The position numbers were made by a program, and so were the translations under genes. Shown here piece after piece: positions 1-11,161 of a DNA stretch of 64,000 bases. Below the pieces are notes generated by a model that saw only the letters and a program-made list of their open reading frames with translations, was not told the origin of the DNA and ran no database searches. This DNA is from Pollenia angustigena (Eukaryota > Arthropoda > Insecta > Diptera > Polleniidae): positions 104,184,151 to 104,248,150 of the forward strand of contig OV884060.1 of the NCBI GenBank assembly GCA_930367215.1. The letters are read 5' to 3'. How positions within the stretch are numbered: position 1 is the first letter of the stretch; each line of letters starts with the position of its first letter.

Positions 1-152
1 GCACATTCCGTACGGAATCAATGTTTTTTATTTTGTTTTATTTAAAGGCTTTTCGTTAATTTTTGACAGTAGCTTAAGCTTGTTATTCTGTAAAGGCCTT
101 TAAATCCCATTAATGCCATGCCAAAAATGTGTCTTATTAAAAAGAAAAAATA

Positions 153-719
153 ATTATTAGTATTGTGGTTATTTTATTGAACTATTTATGGTTTTTAATC
201 CAAATATTTTTAATATTTTTAATTAGGCTTAAGTTCATTAAATTTAATTTTCATTAAATTATTTTTATGAAGAAAGGAATTTTACAACATGAAAATCAAT
301 TAAAATTTACTGATAATTTTTCATTCTTGACTCAATCTGGGCTCGAACCCAGGTGTTTACGGACAGGTTACCCTGACATGTTTCGATTGCAACCACTCAA
401 TCTCCTCAGAGGGCTTGCCGTTTAACACTCGCAGCCATCGACGACTGCTGACGTCATTAGTCAAACATCAATCCTTAAACCAAATTGTATTTAACCTTTG
501 GTAGATCGAAATTTGCTTTGAATGATTATCTATTTTAATTTACTTTAACATGTTGTTCCTTAACTTCTGTTTTTTCGTACTTTTGTCAAGAATTCTTCTT
601 GAAGTTCAAAGTACATATTTTTTGTTTTTTCATTTTTTTTGTCTTTCTTTTTCTTGTTGACCTTTTCAGCACAACTTGAAGGACAAATGCAAACATAGAG
701 CTCGTGCCTTAGCTTTAAC
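153..719 (-). repeat. SINE unit A (full-length, antisense)
   Basis: Most complete unit of the array. Its 3' end (sense) is the ACCACAATACTAATAATT block at the low-coordinate side; its 5' head is the GTTAAAGCTAAGGCACGAG block at 701-719. The reverse-complement B box lies at 339-350. Confidence 0.75.
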
Positions 720-1018
720 AATTATTAGTATTGTGGTTATTTTATTGAACTATTTATGGTTTTTAATCCAAATTTTTTTAATATTTTTAATTAGGCTTAA
801 GTTCATTAAATTTAATTTTCATTAAATTATTTTTATGAAGAAAGGAATTTTACAACATGAAAATCAATTAAAATTTACTGATAATTTTTCATTCTTGACT
901 CAATCTGGGCTCGAACCCAGGTGTTTACGGACAGGTTACCCTGACATGTTTCGATTGCAACCACTCAATCTCCTCAGAGGGCTTGCCGTTTAACACTCGC
1001 AGCCATCGACGACTGCTG
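720..1018 (-). repeat. SINE unit B (antisense, 5'-truncated)
   Basis: Nearly identical to the 3' half of unit A and cut at CGACGACTGCTG, where orientation flips to the sense units. Confidence 0.75.
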
Positions 1019-1550
1019 CTGCTTCAAGTTGTGCTGAAAAGGTCAACAAGAAAAAGAAAGACAAAAAAATGAAAAAACAAAAAATATGTACTTTGAACTT
1101 CAAGAAGAATTCTTGACAAAAGTACGAAAAAACAGAAGTAAAGGAACAACATGTTAAAGTAAATTAAAATAGATAATCATTCAAAGCAAATTTCGATCTA
1201 CCAAAGGTTAAATACAATTTGGTTTAAGGATTGATGTTTGACTAATGACGTCAGCAGTCGTCGATGGCTGCGAGTGTTAAACGGCAAGCCCTCTGAGGAG
1301 ATTGAGTGGTTGCAATCGAAACATGTCAGGGTAACCTGTCCGTAAACACCTGGGTTCGAGCCCAGATTGAGTCAAGAATGAAAAATTATCAGTAAATTTT
1401 AATTGATTTTCATGTTGTAAAATTCCTTTCTTCATAAAAATAATTTAATGAAAATTAAATTTAATGAACTTAAGCCTAATTAAAAATATTAAAAAAATTT
1501 GGATTAAAAACCATAAATAGTTCAATAAAATAACCACAATACTAATAATT
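1019..1550 (+). repeat. SINE unit C (sense)
   Basis: Runs from GCTTCAAGTTGTGCTG through the tRNA-like block to the terminal ACCACAATACTAATAATT. It lacks the first ~40 bases of the head present in unit D. Confidence 0.75.
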
Positions 1551-2056
1551 GTTAAAGCTAAGGCACGAGCTCTATGTTTGCATTTGTCCTTCAAGTTGTG
1601 CTGAAAAGGTCAACAAGAAAAAGAAAGACAAAAAAATGAAAAAACAAAAAATATGTACTTGAACTTCAAGAAGAATTCTTGACAAAAGTACGAAAAAACA
1701 GAAGTAAAGGAACAACATGTTAAAGTAAATTAAAATAGATAATCATTCAAAGCAAATTTCGATCTACCAAAGGTTAAATACAATTTGGTTTAAGGATTGA
1801 TGTTTGACTAATGACGTCAGCAGTCGTCGATGGCTGCGAGTGTTAAACGGCAAGCCCTCTGAGGAGATTGAGTGGTTGCAATCGAAACATGTCAGGGTAA
1901 CCTGTCCGTAAACACCTGGGTTCGAGCCCAGATTGAGTCAAGAATGAAAAATTATCAGTAAATTTTAATTGATTTTCATGTTGTAAAATTCCTTTCTTCA
2001 TAAAAATAATTTAATGAAAATTAAATTTAATGAACTTAAGCCTAATTAAAAATATT
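1551..2056 (+). repeat. SINE unit D (sense, 3'-truncated)
   Basis: Starts with the complete head GTTAAAGCTAAGGCACGAG and ends inside the A/T-rich 3' region just before the right TSD copy. Confidence 0.75.
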
Positions 2057-2104
2057 AAGAAAAAATAATTATTTAAAAAAAAAAACCTTTTAAAGAATAC
2101 AAAA

Positions 2105-4956
2105 TCTATATATATAAAATTGTAACGTTACTGACTGACTCACTGACTCACTGATTCATCATCGCACAGCCTAAACGCCTGAAGCTAGACACTTGAAATT
2201 TGGACCAGAGATTGGTCACTCCCCAAATCGATCCACTAAGACGGGATTTTTGGAAATTTGAATGTTTAGGGGGTAAAAAAGGGTAAAAACGGGAAAATTC
2301 GGTAATCTTATATCTCCAAAACTAAAAGAGATACAAAAAAAATTGAATACCTATCGTTGTTCTTTAGAAAAAAAAGCGGACAGGTGTCTGGTACTTTTTT
2401 GAAATTCGGCCCTATTTGGGAGTAAACGGGTAATATCTGAATTTTAGTACTTTTTTGACACCTCATCTTTCTTTTGAACCAATAAACATAGAAACAAAGT
2501 TAATACCACATTCGAAACCTAACAAAAATATACGAATTTAAATTTGGTACTTTTTCGAAATTCGAACATTTAAGGGGTAAAAATCGTAACTATTTTTGGT
2601 ACTTTGTTTAAAAAACATTTTTCTCCATTTATTGAAATATTCGTACTAAATTATGGGCTGCCACTATTATACTGAAATTTTTTATACTTTAATGGGGGGA
2701 AAATAGTACCAAAAAGGGGAAATACGAGAAATTTGATATTTTACTTAACTTTTTGGTTCTACAACTGGTATTTTTTAAATTATCGTTTATGTTGGACCTA
2801 AAAACATAAGATTCATCATGCAATGTCCGGAATGGATAAGAATCCATAAGGGGCAGTTTTTGGTACTTTTCTGTTAATTAACTGGTACTTTTTGAATTTC
2901 CGTTAGTATTGGACCTATAAAAATAAAATTAAACATGCAATGTCCCGAATGGATGAGAATCTATAAGAGGGAACTTTTTGGTACTTTTTTGTTCATTAAC
3001 TGGTACTTTTTGAATTTACGTTAATATTGGACTTAGAAACATAAAATTCAAAATGAAATGTCCTGAGTGGTTAAGAATCCATAAGGGGATGTTTTTGGTA
3101 CTTTTCTGTTAATTAACTGGTACTTTTTGAATTTCAGTTAGTATTGGACCTATAAAAATAAAATTAAACATGCAATGTCCTGAATGGATGAAAATCTATA
3201 AGAGGGAACTTTTTGGTACTTTTTTGCTCATTAACTGGTACTTTTTGAATTTCTGTTAGTATTGGACCTAGAAACATACAATTCAATATGCAATGCCCTG
3301 GATAGATGAGAATCTATAAGAGTGAACTTATTGGTACATTTTAATCTTGGACTGGTACTTTTTGAATTTCCGTTGGTATTGGACATAGACAGATAAAATT
3401 AAACATGCAAGGTCCAGGGTGGATAAGAATCTAAGAGGAAAGTTTTTGGTACTTTTTTGTTCATTTACTGGTACTTTTTGCATTTCCGTCAGTATTGGAC
3501 CTAGAAACATAAAATTAAACATGCACGATACTGTGTAAATGAGAATCTTTAAGTGGGATCTTATTGGTACTTTTTTATTCGTTAGCTGGTACTTTTTGAA
3601 TTTCCGTTAGTATTGGACCCAGAAACATGCAATTAAACATGGAAGGTCTTGAGTGAATGACAATCTGTTAGAGAGATCTTTTTGGTGCTTTTTCGTTTTT
3701 TAACTGGTCCTTTTTTTAAATTTTCGCTAATGTTGGTCTAATGAAAATAAAATTAAACGTGCATGGTCCTGAGTGAATGAGAATCTCTAAAAGCGCTTAT
3801 AGGTACTTTTTAGTTATTAAACTGGTACTTTTTGAATATCCGTTATTATTGGACTTAGAAACATAAAATTCAAGATGCAATGCCCTTAGTGGATAAGAAT
3901 ATATAAGAGGGAAGTTTTTGGTACTTCTTTGTTCTTTAACTGGTACTTTTTGAATTTCCGTTAGTATTGGACCTAGAAACATAAAATTAAACATGCAAGG
4001 TCCTGAGTGAATGAAAATCTGTAAGAGGGCTTTTGGTACTATTTTGTTCTTTAACTGGTACCTTTTATATATCCGTATTTATTGGATCTAGAAACATAAA
4101 ATTAAACATGCAAGCTCCTGAGTGAATGAGAATCTGTAAGAGGGATTTTTTTTTAAATAAACTGGTAATTTTTTTAATTTAATATTTATTTTTGTGCATT
4201 AAATAAAAAAGCAAATTGGTGTCTGGTACTTTAACGAAATTCGGTCGTTTTAGGTAGTAAATCTAGCTTTTAAGCCAATACGTATAGAAATAAAAATTAA
4301 ATAACATTTGTTACTTATCTAAAAAATACAAATGCGAATTTGGTACTTTTTCGAAATTCGAACGTTTCAGGGGTGAAAATTGTACCTATGTATATCGATC
4401 CCGCGAACCTCATACCTCCTAAACTAAAAGATATACAAAAAATTTAATACTAATTATTGTTCATTAAAAAAAATAAACGGAGAGGTGTCTGGTACTTTTT
4501 TGAAGGAAGACCTTTTTGGGGTGTAAAAGGGTAAATAAATATTGTATCACATTTTTAGCTTATCTAAAAAATACAAAACAGGTTTGCCCCTTTTTTGAAA
4601 TTCAAACGTTTAAGGTGTGAAAATCGTTCCTAATTTTGTTACTGTTTCCTCAACATTTTTCTCCATCTCTATATAATATAAATTTGTAAAGTAACTGACG
4701 GATTCATCATCGCACATCCTAAACTCTTGAAGCTAAAAAGCTGACTTTTGGACCGAAGGTTGTCCTCTCGCCAAATCGATTCCGCTAACCAAAAAAATCC
4801 AAAATTAAAGAGATCCAAAAAATTTAACACTTATTGTTGTTCGTTAAAAAAAATAAGGGGACAGGTGCCTGGTACTTTTTTGAAAATAAACTTTGGCATA
4901 AAAATATGTCCACGAAGAAAAAGGAGACGCTAACGAAGTAGCGGGTTAAATGCTAG
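2105..4956 (+). mobile_element. Non-autonomous Helitron with internal minisatellite
   Basis: The 5' end is TCTATATATATAAAA directly after an A (2104). The 3' end has a hairpin CGCTA-acgaag-TAGCG (4928-4943), a short GC-poor spacer and a terminal CTAG (4953-4956) followed by T. These are the hallmarks of rolling-circle Helitrons: TC start, 3' hairpin, CTRR end, A/T target. No Rep/helicase coding is present, so it is non-autonomous. Most of the interior is a degenerate tandem array. A second 5'-end-like sequence (TCTATATAATATAAA, then the same TTCATCATCGCACA motif) begins near 4668, so a short ~290-bp Helitron appears fused to or nested in the 3' part. Related copies lie at 32130 and 58545 on the minus strand. 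Confidence 0.8.
2740..4160 (+). repeat. ~118-bp degenerate tandem repeat inside Helitron
   Basis: About twelve imperfect units, each with TGGTACTTTTTGAATTTC, then ATTGGACCTAGAAACATAA, then a CATGCAATGTCCTGAATG-like stretch and an AATCTATAAGAGGG block. Spacing between successive TGGTACTTTTTGAATTT motifs is about 117-120 bases. Short minus-strand frames here repeat the same peptide because they are repeat shadows. Related units reappear at 32230-32610. Confidence 0.85.
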
Positions 4957-5885
4957 TAAAATCATAAAATATGAATGTTTAAGTTGGCACTCTTATTGCA
5001 TTATCCTTATGCTTATTACTGTTTTAGCTTTCGGATTTTGAACTTTCTCAATAACACACGGTTCTGTCTACAACAACTATTTCTTACCGTAATACGAAGT
5101 TCTATTTGGTACTTAGAACCATGTTGCCCCGATTTCCTGTGCCTCATCGTTGAGCAAGAGAGTTCTATCGGTTTTTTTGTCCTAAGGTCACGATTTATTT
5201 AACAAAAAAAGTTTCCTGATAACATTTTTATCCGGTAGATAGCGCTGGGGTCAAGTTATTAACAAAATTCTCCAGTATCTAAATGCTATTTGGAAAATCC
5301 CAGGCATCGCCGGAACCAAACATCTAGTTTGTTATGATATCGTGAACAATTTTGTCCCTTACTGTATAATTGAATACACCTCTTTAATTTAGTTAACTGT
5401 TGCAATCTCATAGAACATGCGTTATTTAATGAAGAAAAACAATAAGTTAAAATTTAAATCAAAGAAATATTAAATAATTGAAATTTATTTTATTAAGCTT
5501 TATGTTAAAAACAAAAAAGATAACCCGTATCTTAATTTCCTTTTACTCAGAAAAATTGTTGTGATACAAGTCTGAATTCGAAAAGTTAAACTTTGTAGAA
5601 TATGCAACCTTTTGATTTTTATTAAAAATTCAAACATTTTCAGCCTCATTAAACAATCAAATTCAAACCAACCAACTTGAATTTTGCCCCACAGACAATT
5701 GACTTTTTATTTGTTTAATGTTAAATTTCATTTTCTTTCTAATCTAGAGATTTATTTATAAATATTTTGTTATCGAGTTAAATTGAATTTTTGAAATTTC
5801 CATATTTAATAAAGTCGGTTGAAAGTCAAGAAGAGAGAAGAAAGCAAAACAAGAATGAATTTAATAGAATTTAATAGATACTTAC
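4957..5885. other. Gene-free stretch
   Basis: AT-rich DNA between the Helitron and the exon. Short frames have no recognisable domain and I see no clear repeat structure. It would be intron 3' to the exon if that exon belongs to a minus-strand gene. Confidence 0.4.
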
Positions 5886-6038
5886 TTGGATATCTTGCAT
5901 TGTTGCCGGTGAATGGACATGGACAAATAATTGTTCATCCAATGGAAGTTCCTTTAGTATTTTTATCTTGTATTGAAGTGTTCCATGTGCTTTTGTGTGT
6001 GTCGTCACTTTTAACAAAGAACTATCGGATGGTTTAAC
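5886..6038 (-). CDS. Internal exon of an unrecognised host gene
   Basis: On the minus strand a pyrimidine tract running straight into TTTTTTTAG (6039 upward) precedes GTTAAACCATCC, and the exon ends CAA followed by the donor gtaagtatc (5885 downward). The 153 bases are exactly 51 codons, open in this frame only, phase 0 at both ends. The peptide starts VKPSDSSLLKVTT and ends QLFVHVHSPATMQDIQ; it is hydrophilic with alternating beta-like stretches, no membrane segment and no motif I recognise. It resembles no transposon protein I know, and no repeat match is visible elsewhere in the window. Flanking exons would lie below 5.9 kb and above 6.0 kb, but none was found, implying introns of at least 5 kb and up to tens of kb. 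The gene family is unknown to me. Confidence 0.7.
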
Positions 6039-6477
6039 CTAAAAAAAATAGAAAAAAAAGAAATATGAAACGATGTTTACACATACAAGTCAACTAATAT
6101 ACAAACAAACAGGATAAATCAAAAGTAAGCATAATCGTATTATAATACGTAATAAATAAATTTAAAAAACAGATAAGAGACACATGTACTTCAAGCAATC
6201 ATCTGTAATTTGCAATATTAGAATTTATACTACTGAATAAGATAAACAAATTACAGGGATTAAAATAAATCAATAATTTATTATTCTTAAGCTATGGTCA
6301 CACTAAGCAGATATTTTAAGTCCCGCACGTTACCACTATTATAAACAAATAGTTGTTTATACAAAGTTTTCTAGGTCAAAAAGCATTTCATAGTTTATTT
6401 AAAACATTATACTGCGTCTTTTCTCCAGAATTAGATTCAAAAAACTGTTAAAAAGAAAATGAATCTTAAGGTGTTAC

Positions 6478-7008
6478 GATACTTGCTATTTTTTGTATTT
6501 TTTCTATATTGGAGAACAGTGCAAATATATTTGCATAGGAAAACTGTCTAAGTGTAAAGAGTATGATTATATCATAATAAATCTTGAAATGTCAAACAAA
6601 TATACATGTGTTATCGATAAATAATCTAAGACTGTCAAAAAAAAATATAAAAATTTTTAACTAAAAATTGACATTTCCAGATTAAATGTTAGCACTGTTG
6701 CCAATTTTTTTAGTTTTTGATCGAAAGCAGCGGTTTTTAACTTTTGTTTTGCGATTTTTAGCTTTTGTGACGGGTTTTTGTGGGAAAAAAACGTGGGCAA
6801 TATTATTTGTTTTGTTTAAATTTTATTTTGGAATCACAAACAATTTTTTTTTAAATACAATAAAATTTAATGCAAATAACGAAAAATATTACGAATTACA
6901 TGGTGGTATATTCTTTAATTGAAAATTTATGATTTGAAATCCCATATGAAGGGCACGTGCTCCATTTCGTTTATCAAAAACAAAATAGTTTCATCTGCCC
7001 AAGCTTTT

Positions 7009-7039
<31 letters not shown>

Positions 7040-7171
7040 GTTTTAGTGAAAGAAAAAATTGTACATGAGAAATGTCAATCAGAAAAAAGGGTTTGTTTAC
7101 ATATTGTATTTCTTTTTCTTTCTCGCATTTGTCAATCCTAAAAAAATCCAATACAAAAAATAGCAAGTATC
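6478..7171. mobile_element. Inverted-repeat element with MADF/Myb-like fragment
   Basis: GATACTTGCTATTTTTTGTA at 6478 is repeated inverted at about 7152-7171. The ~694-bp interval holds a 23-base poly-T run (7014 onward) and a short MADF-like frame. It looks like a DNA transposon relic; the class is unclear. Confidence 0.5.
6927..7013 (-). pseudogene. Fragment resembling MADF/Myb-SANT-like domain
   Basis: Minus-strand ATG at 7013 directly follows a long A run and gives 28 codons: MAKAWADETILFLINEME, then HVPFIWD and a stop. The pattern W-x-DE-x3-L-I-x-E-M-E-x2-P-x-I-W-D is that of the first helix of Myb/SANT-like and MADF DNA-binding domains, which accompany PIF/Harbinger transposases and also occur in host regulators. 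The rest of the domain is absent. Inference from a short match, so only tentative. Confidence 0.4.
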
Positions 7172-7603
7172 TTATCAAATTGGTGGTACCGTCAAAAGTG
7201 TTTTTCTTCTTTCGTTAACACACTACAATTTGTAAGCAATTTTATGTTGTTTTAGATTTAAATTATTTCTAAAGTGTAGTTTGCATTACATTTATGCCGT
7301 TATTCACTATCCTACACAATCGTACGGTTCATTCACACGAAAAATTGACAGAATTCTATACGACATAAAAAAAATGTTGTCAGTGCCACACTAACTCAAA
7401 AAAGTAAGCAAAACAATATGACTCAGCTACTTTACAAAAAGAATTTATCATTTTATGGAAATGTTTATAAACACTTTCAAGGCATACAGACTTGTCAAAA
7501 AATCTGTCACTCAATTGCATTTTTTGGCCACACGTTCATACTTTATGAAAACACACACGATTGTTTTGACAAATCTTACGACTAAGTATAGAGAATCGCC
7601 GGC

Positions 7604-8063
7604 TTAAGGGCTAGTTTACACGGTAATACAAAGTATTAAGACATTGCAAAAAATTATGTAGAATGAGAAAAATCTTATCATGTAAATGCAAAATGTATTG
7701 AGTAAGAGAGAATACGAACACAAAATCTGACATTTTCGAAACTTTTGTATTCTCATCACACCAGAGGTGTATTTTAATAGTATATGCATATTGAAGCTGG
7801 TAACATTTTTATGCAATTACAAGAACTAAAAGCAACTCAGGAAATGTTCATGTTGTTTTTCTAAAAGCTGTAACCATCTGCTTTTTGATATTAATTCAGC
7901 TGTTTAATATCTGTACTTTGATATAACTTGTACCATCCGTGTAAACATGAAATATACTTACAACAGACTTTATATTTATTTTAAACAAGGAGAGAATTTC
8001 ATTTTATTATTTTGATTCTACAAAGTCGTAATACAATGTATTACCGTGTAAACTAGCCTTTAA
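7604..8063. mobile_element. MITE with TTAA-flanked inverted ends
   Basis: Left end TTAA-GGGCTAGTTTACACGG (7604) and right end CCGTGTAAACTAGCCT-TTAA (to 8063) are inverted copies extending to GTAATACA. TTAA on both sides fits piggyBac-type target duplication, although a PIF-type TTA cannot be excluded. No coding capacity. Confidence 0.65.
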
Positions 8064-8268
8064 TTACACTTTATAAAATGCTGGCAATAATTTGAAAAAT
8101 TTGATCATTGTGGCAACGCTTTATGAATTTCACTTAGCTAAACAACTGGCACACTAATAAGACGCAACTGTTGCACAACCATTGAGTGTTTGTCTAAGAA
8201 ACGCAAAGTTAAGCAATTTCGCCCAAGTCAACAGTTGCCATTTTTTCCAACATAAAACTTTTCAGCTA

Positions 8269-8465
8269 CACAGACAAAATTCTCCAAAATTGTTCACCAA
8301 TTAAAGCATTAATCAAAAATAAAATCAGTTTTAATTAAAAATTTAATCAAGTGAATTAAACGTTTAATCACGTAAATTAAACGTTTAATTAATAATATTA
8401 ACTGGTGCAAATTTAATTAATATCACAAATTTTTTAATTGAAATCAATTTTTATTTTTTTCTGTG
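8269..8465. mobile_element. MITE with CACAGA ends
   Basis: Starts CACAGACAAAATTCTCC and ends TTTTTTTCTGTG. The interior alternates ATTAA blocks. An inverted, near-colinear copy lies at 58241-58481. Confidence 0.6.
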
Positions 8466-8935
8466 TTCCAAAAACCTCAACAGCTGATCGAATATTAATT
8501 AATTTTAATTATTTATTTTGTCATGCTTTTATTTGCATTCCATTTTTTTACATTAATTATCAGTTAATTTTCCATTATATGTATTCATCATGTCGTTTCT
8601 AGAAACGTAATATTTAATGATAGCATTCGAAAGACTGGGAACTGAAGTTAACCAAGACATGGCGCCAAAGCGGTCTTTTGCAGTGTTTAAAAACAGCTTT
8701 CAGTGCACCCAACCATCATCTTTAGCGACATGGAAAACACATTAATAATAAAACACAGGCTTCTAAAAATTAAAAAATTTAACTGACTGTTTTGTTTCAA
8801 TTGTTATTTTGTTATGTTTTTATTAATAAAAAACATTAAGAAGATGTGCGACTTTTACTTTCTCAAACGACTTTATGTTTATAAAACGACTTTTTGTGCG
8901 ACTTTTCAAAAATTGCTTACGGTAACCCTGGCTCC

Positions 8936-9128
8936 GAACATGCCGACCAGGATATGGCGATTTCGAAACATGTTTTGCGGTGGGATTTTCCTTGACAATG
9001 GCAACTCATTCTTCTGCCAATTTGTAACCATAACAATTACACTGTTATGGCGTTATTGAACTTGGATGGTGATAATAAAGCCATATGGCTTTATTTCTCA
9101 AGTTATTTCCTATGGCTTTATTGCACGG
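8936..9128 (-). repeat. Dispersed repeat shared with 36042-36235
   Basis: The reverse complement matches 36042-36235 over the ATAAAGCCATAGG, CCATATGGCTTTATT, TTATCACCATCCAAG, TGTAATTGTTATGGTTAC and GAATGAGTTGCC blocks. No terminal repeat or coding sequence is evident. Confidence 0.65.
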
Positions 9129-9129
9129 G

Positions 9130-11160
9130 CCCAGAAACAAAGTATCTCTGAATATGGTAATAATTTACTTTAACTTAAATTTAGACTATCTACAGTCTGT
9201 GTAATTGTTTAGCAATGATAATTATTTTATAAATCTTGTGAAAAGCAATAAAATACGGTTTTAAATACAACAATAAAAATATAAGTTGTACTTTATTTTG
9301 ATGCCGTGTACTTTTTTCTTAGCCAAATTTACTTTACTTGCGTAAACAAAGTTGGCAGCCCTAACCATACTCCAAGCACAGACACTAGAAAATTGTGTAG
9401 CCTCTCCAAATATTGCAAAAATTTTCTTTCTTAAAAAAGTTTTTAAACATTTTTTAATTAACTAATTATAATTTGTTAAGTTATTTAAATAAAAAAATGA
9501 CTAAATGACTTCTAAAATTGTTGCTATTTCTGTTGAAATTGGTTGTTAATTCTTTAAATGGTACAAACTTTTTTTTTAATTAAACTGAACGTAAATGTCA
9601 ATTTGTCAGCAGATGTCTGATAGAAAAACTAGTCAGTCAAAAATAAATTGTCATTAAAATAATCTGTAGAAAAAGTTTTTTTTTCTACAAAAATAAATAA
9701 CAACAATTGTAAATAAATTTAAACATTGTACAACTTTATTTGATCAAAATTTGCAATAACTTTGCAAACATTTAAATGAAATTGCTTTTCTATTAAATTT
9801 TAATTAGAAAAATTTATTTGTAAAATAAAAATTACAGTTCTATGAATTTTTTTTTTTTCTTTTCTATTATTTAAAAAGAAGAATCAAAAATAATAAATTT
9901 AATTGTCCTGGCAAAAAGAGCAAACAATATTTTTGTATATTAAAGAAAATTAGGCAAATAAAACAAATGTTTATATTAGTTTATATAGCACAAGAGTGCT
10001 ATATGCCGAATCTTATACACCCTACACAATGGTGCAATAAAAACAGAAAGTTAAACAAATACCATTCTTTAGATATAAATAAATCTATTTCTGGTCATGA
10101 TCACTTCTTCTAACATGTATACTGGAGCAAAATTAGAGAATTTTTATCTTACAAATTTAAGGTTTTTAAAGTGGATTTTTCTACTTTGAAATTAAAGAAA
10201 GCTATGATTTTTCCTTTTAAGTATTCTTTGCAAATAAGCACGTTATGTTTAACCCGTATTAGTAATTAATCATTCCATGTGATTATTGTGACTTTGTGCG
10301 CGTTATTTTTTTTGGATAAGTAAAGTGATTGTGAGTTACTTTAAAAATAAATAAATCCTAAAGTAAGCCAAATTTAAAGAGACCATAACAAAAAAGGTGG
10401 GGCTAGGGGAGGTTAAGGGATAATCATATCTAGTACTGTTAAGTATCAAAAGTTAGTACTATACATTTCAGCTGCCACCACCTGCCACTTTAGTAACCAG
10501 ATCATTTTTAGTGATTTCATAAATGGTATGTTTCAGTTGAAGGTTCCTTAACAATCCTCCCCTCACCCATCCCACAGGAGCTCAAGTCGGATCCACGTCT
10601 GAGTTATGTAAAGATATATATACATATGTTTATGTATATATAACCGTATATGATCATATCTACTTTTATTTGCACAGGTAGCCAAAAAGATGGGGACAGG
10701 AGATGAGATATATAGATATTCCACAAACTATTAATATAACCGCTACAAATGGCTTAATCTTAAACAAAATAATATAAAAGGATATAGATAATAAATTCAG
10801 CTCAATTGCAGAAGTCAGAATTTATTACATTTTTGTTGAAAAATAATTTAAGAACCTGCAAAAAAATTTGCTACATAAAAACTTTCTAACGGCAAAAATA
10901 ATTTTTAAGTGGCAAATTAAGGTTAAAAAAATATTAATAAATTGACAAAATTGGTTTCTCCCGTCACGACATTCAAATCAAGTTTAACTCGTCAAGTTTT
11001 AAGAAGAGAGATACGAAGAAATGGAAGAGGGTACAAACTTATTAGCCCAACAATCTACTTCAAAAAACCACGTTTTATTTTATTATGAATCCTTTTAGTC
11101 TTAGAATTAAATGCTTCCATTACTTTCTACATGCCCTGCTTCAGAACCAATCACAAAAAT
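9130..11160. other. Gene-free stretch
   Basis: AT-rich DNA. The only recognisable piece is about 9985-10035, which looks like the 3' end of a DINE-1-like element on the minus strand (AGAGTGCTATATGCCGAATC then CACCCTACACAATGG). Around 10390-10600 base composition is more balanced with two CAG/GTATGT-like sites, but no frame I can support. Confidence 0.4.
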
Positions 11161-11161
11161 A

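Larger units (their letters stand above)
142..2073. mobile_element. Multimeric tRNA-derived SINE insertion with one 17-bp TSD
   Basis: Four copies of one ~567-bp unit sit side by side: 153-719 and 720-1018 in antisense, then 1019-1550 and 1551-2056 in sense, the switch being at 1018/1019. In the sense direction each unit has a tRNA-like block with an A-box-like ATTGAGTGG (1301) and a B box GGTTCGAGCCC (1353-1363) inside a T-arm-like CTGGG/CCCAG stem, so the unit reads as a pol III SINE. The string aagaaaaaataattatt occurs at 142-158 and exactly again at 2057-2073, outside the first and last unit. The last unit lacks its 3' end and the third its 5' end. Tandem junction 1550/1551 has no A tail. 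Single units occur at 26646 and a palindromic pair at 49206. The TSD is A-rich, which lowers its weight slightly. Confidence 0.75.

Noticed and set aside
1294..1378. Possible tRNA gene (A and B boxes)
   Set aside because: No acceptor-stem pairing or plausible anticodon arm; the block repeats in every SINE unit.
3328..3994. Two minus-strand frames with the same N-terminal peptide
   Set aside because: They are frames across successive units of the Helitron minisatellite.
5819..6037. 72-codon plus-strand frame
   Set aside because: It is antisense to the spliced exon 5886-6038, whose splice sites are far more convincing.
10480..10560. Possible small plus-strand exon (CAG acceptor, GTATGT donor)
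   Set aside because: Short, weak pyrimidine tract, no coding signal beyond chance.
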